This document shows, piece by piece, positions 55,983 through 64,000 of a stretch of DNA of 64,000 nucleotides (its first letter is position 1; each line of letters opens with the position of its first letter). This stretch comes from Fidelibacterota bacterium (lineage in GTDB: Bacteria > Pseudomonadota > Alphaproteobacteria > Rhodospirillales > Rhodospirillaceae), in assembly GCA_947475895.1 (NCBI GenBank), contig CANJMF010000001.1, positions 248,001-312,000 on the forward strand. Reading direction: 5' to 3'. The notes under the pieces were generated by a model. It did not search any database. It had not been told where the DNA came from and saw only the letters and a list, made by a program, of their open reading frames with translations. A program made the translations under genes and the position numbers.

Positions 55983-57008
55983 TTAGTGCGTGAGGGACGA
56001 ACTCGACACAGCGTCGTCGAGCGGGAACGACTCGTCGCTGTCGGCCGCCAGGTCTTCCGGCGCCTTGCTCGGTTTGCCGCTCGAAAGACGGCGGACAATG
56101 TCGTCCAGCTGTTCGAGGCTGGCATAGCCGATCGACACGACCCCGCCCTTGCCGTTGAAGGATACGTTCACTTTATAGCCGGTCGCTTTCTCGAGGCTTT
56201 GTTCGAGCGCCACCGTGTCGGCGTCCTTCATCAGGCGTTGGACGGCTTTATGCCTGCCGTAGCCTTTGGCCAGACGCTCCGCATCGCGGGCGCTGAGGCC
56301 TTTTTTCACGATCTGCTTTGCCAAGATTTCGGCCTGGGCGAGGCCGATCAGTGGCCGCGCTTGGCCCATGGTCAGCGCGCCGGTGTCGATCATTGTCAAA
56401 ATTGACTCGGGTAGTGTGAGCAATCTCAACAGGTTAGATACATGTGGCCGACTCTTGCCCATGACCTCGGCCAGGCGTTCCGCCGTGTGGCCAAACTCAT
56501 CCATGAGGCGCTTATAAGAGAGTGCTTCTTCCACCGGTGACAAATCTTGGCGCTGAAGATTTTCGATAAGAGCGACTTCGAGGGTCTCGGAATCGCTGAG
56601 ATCCGTCAAATTGACCGGGACTTCATGAACATTTGCCCGCTGTGCGGCCCGCCAACGGCGTTCACCGGCCACAATTTCATAAGTTCCGGGCATATTTGGG
56701 TTCGGACGCACCAAAAGCGGCTGCAAAACCCCCTTTTCGGCAATGGAACGGGCCAATTCATCCAAAGAAGCCTCGTCAAAGCGGTGCCGAGGCTGGAACC
56801 GGGACGGTGTCAGCAGGTCTAAGGGTAGTTTTGTGGGTGCCGACGCTGCGGGAGACGCAGCAGCGGGAGCAGGAGCCACGGAGGAAACCTGGGCCGGCGC
56901 AGTAGCCGATGCCGTGATGGGCGTCACAGGTGTTGCGTCGTCCTGTTCACCGAAAAGGGCGTTCAGGCCTCGTCCGAGGTTTTTGCGTTTTGGGATTTCG
57001 GCATTCAT
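55983..57008 (-). CDS. parB: Chromosome-partitioning protein ParB
   Basis: ParB is the CTP-dependent clamp that loads at parS and spreads along the origin region. The 341 residues have the N-terminal LGRGLNALFGE (ParA-stimulating region), the CTP-binding GERRWR motif (115-120), a helix-turn-helix (EVMGKSRPHVSNLLRLLTLP) and a C-terminal dimerisation domain. A proline/alanine-rich linker lies at about 24-60. It overlaps the parA stop by four bases. Two perfect parS sites lie 1.4 kb away in rsmG. Confidence 0.97.
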   Translation of the reverse strand: MNAEIPKRKNLGRGLNALFGEQDDATPVTPITASATAPAQVSSVAPAPAAASPAASAPTKLPLDLLTPSRFQPRHRFDEASLDELARSIAEKGVLQPLLVRPNPNMPGTYEIVAGERRWRAAQRANVHEVPVNLTDLSDSETLEVALIENLQRQDLSPVEEALSYKRLMDEFGHTAERLAEVMGKSRPHVSNLLRLLTLPESILTMIDTGALTMGQARPLIGLAQAEILAKQIVKKGLSARDAERLAKGYGRHKAVQRLMKDADTVALEQSLEKATGYKVNVSFNGKGGVVSIGYASLEQLDDIVRRLSSGKPSKAPEDLAADSDESFPLDDAVSSSSLTH

Positions 57009-57832
57009 GCGGCAAGACCCTGTTCGCGTTTCAAGACTTCACCCGCCAGGTCCAGATAAGCTTTTGATCCCTTGGACTGCAGGTCATAGATCAAGACCGG
57101 TTTTCCGTGGGACGGCGCTTCCGAGATTCGGACGTTGCGGGGAATGGTGGTCGTGTAGACCTTGGTGCCGAAATATTCGCGCACGTCGCTCTCGACCTGT
57201 TCCGACAAATTATTGCGCCGGTCGACCATGGTCAGGACGATGCCCTGGATTTCCAGGTTCGGGTTGAAGGTCTTACGAACCCGCTCGATGGTGCGAACGA
57301 GCTGGCTAATCCCCTCCAGCGCAAGGAATTCTGCCTGCAGCGGCACCATGACGGCGTCGGCGGCGACCAGAGCATTCAGGGTCAGCAAGCCCAAAGACGG
57401 CGGGCAATCGATGAGAATAAAATCCCAGCTATCTAATTGATTTTCCAGTGCTTTTTTGAGACACGCCTGGCGATCCTCAATATCCACTAACTCAAGTTCG
57501 GCGCCCGACAGATCCGCGCCGGACGGAACGACCGACAGATTTGGGATGCCAGTCGGCACCACCGCATCCGAGAGCGGGGCATCGCCAAGGAGCACATGAT
57601 AGATGTTCACGGCCCGATGTTTTTGGTCAATCCCGAGACTGGTCGAAGCATTGCCCTGCGGGTCCAGATCAATAAGAAGGACGCGCTTGTTCACGGCGGC
57701 CATGGCGGTTGCCAAGTTGACGGCCGTCGTCGTTTTGCCGACGCCGCCCTTCTGGTTCGAGATCGTGAGAATCCGCGGGCGCGCCGCAGGGGCGCTGCTA
57801 GTGGGAAGCGGCTGGTCCGTTGTCTGAGACAC
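57005..57832 (-). CDS. parA: Chromosome-partitioning ATPase ParA
   Basis: ParA is the DNA-binding Walker-type ATPase that moves ParB-parS complexes. It has the deviant Walker A motif KGGVGKT (28-34), then IDCPPSLGLLTLNAL and PRNVRISEAPSHG. The GTG at 57832 with GAGG six bases upstream gives 275 residues and overlaps rsmG by 35 bases. A longer reading to 57898 would overlap by about 100 bases and is unlikely. It is followed at once by parB. Confidence 0.97.
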   Translation of the reverse strand: MSQTTDQPLPTSSAPAARPRILTISNQKGGVGKTTTAVNLATAMAAVNKRVLLIDLDPQGNASTSLGIDQKHRAVNIYHVLLGDAPLSDAVVPTGIPNLSVVPSGADLSGAELELVDIEDRQACLKKALENQLDSWDFILIDCPPSLGLLTLNALVAADAVMVPLQAEFLALEGISQLVRTIERVRKTFNPNLEIQGIVLTMVDRRNNLSEQVESDVREYFGTKVYTTTIPRNVRISEAPSHGKPVLIYDLQSKGSKAYLDLAGEVLKREQGLAA

Positions 57833-58448
57833 GATGCACCTCACGTACACATAAAATTGTCGCCGTGGGATCGGTACGGCTGGGCCGTTGATCGACAATC
57901 ATTGTCCACATTTTGTGGGCTTCGGTCAATTCAGACCCCACATTTTGACCCTTGGGGAACACACCAAGGGATTGCGGAGTCATGAAGGGAAAGGCCCATT
58001 CTACGAGGTTTCCGAGGGGTGCGAGCGCGCGGGCAGTCACCACATCTGCCTTGAATGACTCAACGGACTCAATGCGTTGAGGATGGATTGTGACCCTTGT
58101 TTTTGTTGCTCGAGCAGATTCTCGAAGGAACGCCACTTTGCGCGTGTCGGATTCGACAAGGTGCATGTCCAGACCCGTCATTATTGCTAGGACGAGGCCG
58201 GGAAAGCCCGCACCGGACCCTAAATCCACCGCGACTCGAGCCGTTACTGGGATCGCGTCGACCAGTTGGGCCGAATCGAGCATATGCCGGCGCCAGACAT
58301 CTGGGAGGGTGGAAGGGCCGACTAAATTAATCTTGGGATTCCATTGAGCAAGCAAGCCGGCGTAGATCAGGAGGCGGTCAAGTGTTTCACGTGAAACACC
58401 GGTGTCGCGCTGGAACTCTGCGGGGCCGTAGCCGTCGTGCTGTTTCAC
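57798..58448 (-). CDS. rsmG: 16S rRNA (guanine527-N7)-methyltransferase
   Basis: RsmG (GidB) methylates G527 in 16S rRNA; its loss gives low-level streptomycin resistance. It has the SAM-binding VDLGSGAGFPGLVLAI and VTARALAPLGNLVEWA. The 216 residues begin at a GTG that is itself part of the second parS palindrome, and codons for GVSRETL contain the first. The gene thus carries the centromere. It overlaps parA and begins 11 bases after mnmG. Confidence 0.96.
   Translation of the reverse strand: MKQHDGYGPAEFQRDTGVSRETLDRLLIYAGLLAQWNPKINLVGPSTLPDVWRRHMLDSAQLVDAIPVTARVAVDLGSGAGFPGLVLAIMTGLDMHLVESDTRKVAFLRESARATKTRVTIHPQRIESVESFKADVVTARALAPLGNLVEWAFPFMTPQSLGVFPKGQNVGSELTEAHKMWTMIVDQRPSRTDPTATILCVREVHRVSDNGPAASH
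58383..58398. promoter_or_regulatory. parS site (perfect 16-bp palindrome)
   Basis: TGTTTCACGTGAAACA is the exact parS consensus bound by chromosomal ParB. It lies inside rsmG, encoding part of GVSRETL, 42 bases before a second copy. Confidence 0.95.
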
Positions 58449-58456
58449 GTGAAACA
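58441..58456. promoter_or_regulatory. parS site (perfect 16-bp palindrome)
   Basis: This second exact copy of TGTTTCACGTGAAACA fills most of the gap between mnmG and rsmG and includes the rsmG GTG start codon. ParB bound here could affect rsmG transcription or translation start; that is inference. Confidence 0.95.
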
Positions 58457-58459
58457 GGA

Positions 58460-60340
58460 TCAGCTCGCCGCAGCGAGCTTCTCCTTTTGCACGAACCGCA
58501 AAAGTGCAACGAGGGCAGCGGGTGTAACCCCCGGAATGCGCGCCGCCGCGCCTAAGGTAGCCGGCCGTGCGAGGGTCAATTTCTGTCGCACCTCAACGGA
58601 CAGACCGCCGACTTGGGCGTAGTCTAGGTCGTCGGGAAGGTGAAGCTTCTCATCCCTACGGAAGGCTTTGATGTCCGCTGTTTGGCGAGAGAGATATCCC
58701 GTATATCGCGCCTCGATTTCCAGCTGCTCCGCAACGTCAGCTCGGATGTCGGGAAGATCGGAAATGAGATCAGCGAGACGTGCGACAGACATTTCCGGCA
58801 TGGCAAGAAGGTCGAGCGCCGAACGTTTGACGCCGTCCTGGTTCACAACAAGGCCGTGGCGTGTCAGTTCTGGGGGCGTGAAAACAATAGATTCCAAGTG
58901 CTTACGGCTATTTTCGAGCGCTGATTTTTTGGCTTTAAAATGCGCTTCGCGTATAGAGCCCACGCATCCGGCCTCGATACCTTTGCCCGTTAAGCGTATG
59001 TCGGCGCTGTCGGCGCGAAGACTTAAACGGAACTCGGCCCGTGAGGTGAACATGCGATAGGGCTCTGCCGTACCAAGTGTCGTGAGGTCATCGATCATGA
59101 CGCCCAAGTATCCCTCGGCGCGGTCAATGATGATCGGCGCACTTCCGCCGACTTGGCGCGCGGCGTTCAAACCGGCGAGGAGACCTTGGCCGGCCGCTTC
59201 CTCATATCCCGTGGTCCCGTTGATCTGCCCAGCGAAATAGAGCCCCGGCACTTTTCGGGTTTCCAAGGATGCTGTCAGCTCGCGCGGGTCCACGTAGTCG
59301 TATTCAATGGCATATCCCGCCTGAAGCATGGTCGCCTTTTCAAGGCCTGGGATGGTCTTGAGGATTTCCAGCTGGAGGGCTTCCGGCAGCGAGGTGGATA
59401 TGCCGTTGGGATAGACCGTGTGGTCATCAAGCCCTTCTGGTTCCAGGAAAATTTGGTGGCGATCGCGGTCGGAGAACCGCACCACCTTATCTTCAATGGA
59501 GGGGCAATAGCGCGGTCCGACCCCTTGAATTTGGCCGTTGTAAATCGGCGCCTGATGTTTGTTGGCAAGAATGAGTTTGTGGGTCGCCGGCGTCGTATAG
59601 GTAATGCCGCAATGAACCTGAGCCGTTTCAATCCGCTTGGTCAGGAACGAGAACGGCTCCGGCGGATCGTCGCCAGGCTGCAATTCTAGGCCGGCCCAAT
59701 CGATGGTACGGCCATCGAGGCGCGGCGGCGTGCCGGTTTTGAGGCGTCCGACGTTAAAACCAAGTGATTTCAATGTTCTAGACAGTCCCAGCGCAGGGGC
59801 TTCGCCAATCCGGCCTGCCGGAATGCGCTCGGTCCCGCGATGAATCAGGCCGCCCAAAAAGGTGCCCGTCGTCAGCACCACAGCCCCGCAGCAAATTGTT
59901 TGATTTGAAGCAGTTACGATGCCGGTGAGGCGGCCATCCGCGCCGATAACCAGGTCTTCAACGGGTGCAGCATAAATATCGAGATTGGGTTGCTCACGCA
60001 GGAGGGCTTGTACCGCATTTCTGTAAAGTTTGCGGTCAGCTTGCGCCCGTGGACCCCGAACGGCGGCGCCCTTCGATCGATTCAGGACCTTAAATTGGAT
60101 TCCACCACGGTCCGTCGCCCGACCCATGATGCCATCCATGGCGTCGATCTCCCGGACCAGATGGCCCTTGGCCAAACCGCCGATCGCCGGGTTGCACGAC
60201 ATTTGGCCGATAGTGTCGGTGTTATGGGTGAGCAAAAGCGTACGCGCGCCGACTCGGGCCGACGCGGCCGCGGCTTCGCAGCCCGCGTGACCACCACCGA
60301 CGACGATGACGTCGTAACGCTCCTGAAGTCGACTCGACAT
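58460..60340 (-). CDS. mnmG: tRNA uridine 5-carboxymethylaminomethyl modification enzyme MnmG
   Basis: MnmG (GidA) works with MnmE to modify the wobble uridine U34 of tRNAs. The 626 residues have the FAD-binding [19 protein letters not shown] near the start, then [21 protein letters not shown] and [21 protein letters not shown], and the helical C-terminal domain. It lies 59 bases after mnmE and 11 bases before rsmG in the reverse operon. Confidence 0.98.
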   Translation of the reverse strand: MSSRLQERYDVIVVGGGHAGCEAAAASARVGARTLLLTHNTDTIGQMSCNPAIGGLAKGHLVREIDAMDGIMGRATDRGGIQFKVLNRSKGAAVRGPRAQADRKLYRNAVQALLREQPNLDIYAAPVEDLVIGADGRLTGIVTASNQTICCGAVVLTTGTFLGGLIHRGTERIPAGRIGEAPALGLSRTLKSLGFNVGRLKTGTPPRLDGRTIDWAGLELQPGDDPPEPFSFLTKRIETAQVHCGITYTTPATHKLILANKHQAPIYNGQIQGVGPRYCPSIEDKVVRFSDRDRHQIFLEPEGLDDHTVYPNGISTSLPEALQLEILKTIPGLEKATMLQAGYAIEYDYVDPRELTASLETRKVPGLYFAGQINGTTGYEEAAGQGLLAGLNAARQVGGSAPIIIDRAEGYLGVMIDDLTTLGTAEPYRMFTSRAEFRLSLRADSADIRLTGKGIEAGCVGSIREAHFKAKKSALENSRKHLESIVFTPPELTRHGLVVNQDGVKRSALDLLAMPEMSVARLADLISDLPDIRADVAEQLEIEARYTGYLSRQTADIKAFRRDEKLHLPDDLDYAQVGGLSVEVRQKLTLARPATLGAAARIPGVTPAALVALLRFVQKEKLAAAS

Positions 60341-60399
60341 GACGCGAGCTTATACAGGATCGGAACAAAGGCGGCTATTTCAGGATGAGGGGCGCTGAC

Positions 60400-61722
60400 C
60401 TACTTGCCGATACAAAAGTCGCGAAACACCGCGTCGAGGATCTCTTCCACATCGACGCGGCCCGTGAGGCGACCGAGAGCCCGCGCGGCCAATCGCAGGT
60501 CCTCCGCCGCGAGCTCGGATTCAGATGCAACGGCGGCCCGTTGCAGAGCTGCGAGACACTCTTCCAAAGCCGTGCGATGACGCACGCGCGTGAGCGGCAT
60601 CGCCGCGCCGGAGTCCGCAAGGGCGCGCACGGCCTCATGCAGCTCTTTCAAAAGCTGCTCGACGCCAAATCCTGTCTTGAGCGAAATCGCTAAAAACCGC
60701 GCCGCGCCCTTCGGTGCTTCGGACAGAAGATCGCTCTTATTGATGATCGCGATGGTTTGCTGATCGACAAGTGCCAACGTCGCGGCATCGAGCGCCGGGT
60801 ATGTCGCGCCGTCAAATAACGCAAGTTTGAGATCGGCCATCTCAGCCCGTTCGCGCGCGCGCCGAATTCCCTCACCCTCGATCGCATCATCGACGTCGCG
60901 CAAGCCGGCCGTATCGGCAACGGTGACCGCATAACCGTCGAGATCAAGGTGAACTTCTATAACGTCGCGTGTCGTGCCTGGCGTCGGCGATACAATGGCC
61001 GCCTCGCGCTGCGACAACATATTGATGAGGCTCGACTTGCCCGCATTAGGCGGGCCGATGATCGCGATAGAAATACCTGAACGAATACGTTCGCCGCGAT
61101 GGCTGTCGTTGAGGTGTGCAGCAATCGAAGCGCTTAAATCCGCAACTTGTCCCCACAATTTATCCGAAACATCTTGCGGCAAATCCTCGTCGGGAAAATC
61201 AATCACCGCCTCGAGATGCGCCAGCGCCTGCACCAAGCGATGGCGCCAGTGGTCGTACATTTCTTTCAGCGCGCCGCCCATCTGACGCAAGGCCTGGCGT
61301 TGTTGTCCGCGCGTTTCCGCGTCGACCAAGTCGGCGATGGCTTCCGCCTCAGTCAAATCCATTTTGTCGTTTTCGAAAGCACGGCGCGAAAACTCGCCGG
61401 GCTCGGCCGGGCGCACACCTTCAATTCCACTCAATGCATCGAGCACGCTGTCGATGACGGCGCGACCGCCGTGCAAATGCAGCTCGGCGACATTCTCACC
61501 GGTGAAACTGTGCGGAGCCGCGAACGCCAACAACAAACCGTTGTCGAGAATCTCGCCCGTCTTTGGATGCTTGAATTTCGCGCGCGTCGCCATACGGGCC
61601 GACGGGACCGTGCACCCCAACGCCTTCAATGCAGTCAGCGTTCGTGTCCCCGATATGCGAACGACCGCGATGCCGGCGCGACCCGGGGCCGACGCCAGCG
61701 CGAAAATGGTGTCGGTCTCCAT
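60400..61722 (-). CDS. mnmE: tRNA modification GTPase MnmE
   Basis: MnmE is the GTPase partner of MnmG. The 440 residues contain the N-terminal formyl-THF domain (TIFALASAPGRAGIAVVRISG), a helical domain, the G domain with GPPNAGKSSLINML (near 224-237), SPTPGTTRD and DTAGLRD, and the required C-terminal FCIGK motif whose Cys is used in catalysis. It starts three bases after the DUF6489 gene. Confidence 0.98.
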   Translation of the reverse strand: METDTIFALASAPGRAGIAVVRISGTRTLTALKALGCTVPSARMATRAKFKHPKTGEILDNGLLLAFAAPHSFTGENVAELHLHGGRAVIDSVLDALSGIEGVRPAEPGEFSRRAFENDKMDLTEAEAIADLVDAETRGQQRQALRQMGGALKEMYDHWRHRLVQALAHLEAVIDFPDEDLPQDVSDKLWGQVADLSASIAAHLNDSHRGERIRSGISIAIIGPPNAGKSSLINMLSQREAAIVSPTPGTTRDVIEVHLDLDGYAVTVADTAGLRDVDDAIEGEGIRRARERAEMADLKLALFDGATYPALDAATLALVDQQTIAIINKSDLLSEAPKGAARFLAISLKTGFGVEQLLKELHEAVRALADSGAAMPLTRVRHRTALEECLAALQRAAVASESELAAEDLRLAARALGRLTGRVDVEEILDAVFRDFCIGK

Positions 61723-61725
61723 GAC

Positions 61726-61974
61726 TTACTTCGACTTGGAAGAACCTTCGCCGGTGAGGTGGCCCCAAAACATTTTCTGGAAGCCGGTCACGGTTTCGCT
61801 GCCCATGGGGAAGACCGTTTTAAAAATCGATTCCGGATCCATGGCCGCCGCAGCTTTCTGCATCTGAGTCTTCATTTGATCGAGCATGGCCTCTTGCAGC
61901 GGGGCGACATCTGGCAACCCTAGGAACCGGCGCGCCTCTTCAGGCGTGCAATCGACATCGACCGTGACTTTCAT
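61726..61974 (-). CDS. DUF6489 family small protein
   Basis: An 82-residue protein beginning MKVTVDVDCTPEEARRFLGLP, then PLQEAMLDQMKTQMQKAAA and a C-terminal FQKMFWGHLTGEG. It matches a small alphaproteobacterial family found beside mnmE and rho. The strand-helix pattern suggests a compact fold; no function is known. It is probably the first gene of the mnmE-mnmG-rsmG-parAB unit, and is divergent from ogt 73 bases away, so promoters for both must lie between. Confidence 0.85.
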   Translation of the reverse strand: MKVTVDVDCTPEEARRFLGLPDVAPLQEAMLDQMKTQMQKAAAAMDPESIFKTVFPMGSETVTGFQKMFWGHLTGEGSSKSK

Positions 61975-62047
61975 AAGGGGCTCTCCGCGTTGATCGGCTT
62001 CAGGATTCCGCTAAGGTTATCACGACGTTATTCACAGGACTAATTTC

Positions 62048-62518
62048 ATGTCGCAGCTATCGCTTCATTCGCCCGTTGGCGACCTCACCCTCAGCGAGGA
62101 CGATGGGGCGATCGTGTCCATCGATTGGGGTTGGGGACGCGACCAGACACCAACACCGCTTTTGAAACGCGCGGTCAAACAGCTCAATGCCTATTTCGAC
62201 GGGACGTTGGAAGCCTTCGATCTTCCTTTGAACCCGGCCGGCACGGCGTTTCACAAACGTGTCTGGAAAATCATGCTGAAAATTCCTTATGGCCAGACGC
62301 TCACCTACGGCGCCATCGCTAAGCGCCTTGATGCCAGTGCGCGGGCTGTCGGCACCGCTTGCGGGCGCAATCCGATTTCGATCATCATCCCTTGCCATCG
62401 TGTGACGGGCGCTGCCGGACTTGGCGGCTATTCGGGCGACGGTGGGGCCGACACCAAGACGGCGCTGCTCACCTTGGAAGGCGCACCGCTGCAATACGGC
62501 CTTAAGCTCGGAAAATAA
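62048..62518 (+). CDS. ogt: Methylated-DNA-protein-cysteine methyltransferase
   Basis: Ogt removes alkyl groups from O6-alkylguanine by suicide transfer to its own cysteine. The 156 residues have KIPYGQTLTYGAIAKRL, the DNA-binding RAVGTACGRNP and the acceptor motif IIPCHRVTG (Cys116). The N-terminal domain is short and lacks the Ada metal site, so it is repair only. The quinone oxidoreductase gene begins 15 bases after it. Confidence 0.95.
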   Translation: MSQLSLHSPVGDLTLSEDDGAIVSIDWGWGRDQTPTPLLKRAVKQLNAYFDGTLEAFDLPLNPAGTAFHKRVWKIMLKIPYGQTLTYGAIAKRLDASARAVGTACGRNPISIIIPCHRVTGAAGLGGYSGDGGADTKTALLTLEGAPLQYGLKLGK

Positions 62519-62533
62519 GGTAGGGATGCTAAA

Positions 62534-63508
62534 ATGGTAAAAGCGATTCTGATTCACGAAACCGGCGGCCCGGAAGTGCTTCGCTTGGGCGATGTCACCG
62601 TCGACAAACCCGGCGAAGGCCAAGTACGTCTGCGCCAAACCGCAGCCGGTGTGAATTTCGTCGACACCTATTCCCGCAGCGGACTTTATCCAGCACCCCT
62701 GCCGCTAATTCCCGGTAGAGAAGGCGTCGGCATTGTCAGTGAGCTCGGTCCAGGCGTCACCAGTTTAAAAGTCGGTGACCGCGTGTGTTACGGCAACGGC
62801 CCCATTGGCGGTTACACGGAAGAGCGCCTTATACCCGCCGCCAGTTTGGTAAAAATTCCACCTGGGCTCAAAGACGAACAAGTCGCCGGCATGATGCTGC
62901 GCGGACTGACCGTTTGGTATCTTGTCCGCGCCATGCACGTTTTAAAGCCCAGTGAGACCGTCTTGTTTCATGCCGCTGCCGGCGGTGTTGGTTTAATTTT
63001 CTGCCAATGGGCGCGTGCGATTGGCGCGACTGTCATCGGCACGGTGAGCACCGAAGAAAAAGCAAAACAGGCCCGTGATGCGGGCTGCACGCACGTCATC
63101 AATTATCGCACGGAAAAAAATTGGGTTACCCAAGTGCGCGACCTCTCCAATGGCGGCGTGTCCGTGGTCTATGATGGCGTTGGCAAGGATGTGTTCATGG
63201 ACTCACTCGATTGCCTAAAGCCGCGGGGTCTGATGTGCACCTTCGGCAATGCGTCGGGCCCCGCACCTGCTCTCGAACCGGTGGTTCTCAACAACAAGGG
63301 CTCGCTGTTCCTCACGCGGCCGAAACTCGGCGATTACGTGAGTGAGCGCGCCGACTACGAAACGGCGTGCGCGGAATTATTCGATTTGGTCGGCAAGGGA
63401 AAAATCAAGATCGACGTCGGCCAGTCTTACGCGCTCGAACAAGCGGCACATGCTCACGCCGACTTAGAATCGCGCCGTACGACGGGTTCGACAATCTTGG
63501 TGATATAA
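62534..63508 (+). CDS. NADPH:quinone oxidoreductase (zeta-crystallin-like MDR)
   Basis: A 324-residue medium-chain reductase without structural zinc. It has the N-terminal IHETGGPEVLRLGDV, the GREGVGIVSELGPGV segment and the nucleotide-binding AAAGGVGLIFCQWARAIG (AxxGxxG type). The typical C-terminal ALEQAAHAHADLESRRTTGS is present. It likely reduces quinones by one or two electrons. It lies 15 bases after ogt and converges with rho. Confidence 0.92.
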   Translation: MVKAILIHETGGPEVLRLGDVTVDKPGEGQVRLRQTAAGVNFVDTYSRSGLYPAPLPLIPGREGVGIVSELGPGVTSLKVGDRVCYGNGPIGGYTEERLIPAASLVKIPPGLKDEQVAGMMLRGLTVWYLVRAMHVLKPSETVLFHAAAGGVGLIFCQWARAIGATVIGTVSTEEKAKQARDAGCTHVINYRTEKNWVTQVRDLSNGGVSVVYDGVGKDVFMDSLDCLKPRGLMCTFGNASGPAPALEPVVLNNKGSLFLTRPKLGDYVSERADYETACAELFDLVGKGKIKIDVGQSYALEQAAHAHADLESRRTTGSTILVI

Positions 63509-63529
63509 GCCGCAAACTAAAGACACGGC

Positions 63530-64000
<471 letters not shown>

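Noticed and set aside
57833-57898. 22-residue N-terminal extension of ParA
   Set aside because: It would overlap rsmG by about 100 bases; the GTG at 57832 has a GAGG at good spacing and gives the family-like start.

Overview
This window looks like chromosomal DNA of a free-living alphaproteobacterium. The evidence is gene content and order: a miaB-phoH-ybeY-corC-lnt string, rimP-nusA-ylxR-infB-rbfA-truB-rpsO-pnp, a DUF3576 lipoprotein ahead of leuS-lptE-holA, and a block of a DUF6489 gene, mnmE, mnmG, rsmG, parA and parB next to rho. Two PraR-like XRE regulators and an MmcB-type protein also fit. I cannot name the genus. The DNA is fairly GC-rich, densely coded and housekeeping in character. 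I see no rRNA, tRNA, CRISPR array, insertion sequence or prophage.

Bases 1-5000 hold the 3' part of miaB and four overlapping genes for RNA maturation and the cell envelope (phoH, ybeY, corC, lnt). A PraR-like regulator and metK-trmB follow. Bases 7560-17140 form the transcription/translation cluster from rimP to pnp; it starts with a recognisable promoter and a leader carrying an intrinsic-terminator hairpin. Bases 17160-24190 hold a glycerophosphodiesterase, an FMN oxidoreductase of the nitronate monooxygenase family, a GNAT acetyltransferase, an aspartate decarboxylase (PanD) with an extra C-terminal tail, mmcB, and a reverse-strand unit of UDP-glucuronate decarboxylase, hldE and a lipoprotein.

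Bases 24424-26856 contain a tandem pair of paralogous genes that I read as degenerate GGDEF/EAL-type proteins. The first copy is split by an apparent one-base frameshift. Next come a SYLF-domain protein, an lpoA/rsmI/yraN neighbourhood like that of gammaproteobacteria, a SirB1-like protein, gshB, mscS and comM/yifB. Bases 35961-39468 carry a reverse histidine operon (hisB-H-A-F-E plus a HIT hydrolase). Bases 39700-50140 mix regulators, a GTP cyclohydrolase II, small envelope proteins, yggS, a divergent ThiE/TenI protein, and a reverse run of outer-membrane proteins interleaved with rimB-rimK.

From 50538 to the end the window has the chromosome-partitioning neighbourhood: DUF3576-leuS-lptE-holA forward, then on the reverse strand a DUF6489 gene, mnmE, mnmG, rsmG, parA, parB and a phosphatase. 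Two perfect 16-bp parS palindromes lie at the start of rsmG, which suggests that this end of the window is close to the replication origin. ogt, a quinone oxidoreductase and the 3' end of rho close the window.

The points most worth a second look are the frameshifted degenerate GGDEF/EAL pair, the extended PanD, the rimP leader, the large hairpin just before leuS, the parS pair with a 14/16 match inside gshB, and the rimB-rimK-porin arrangement.
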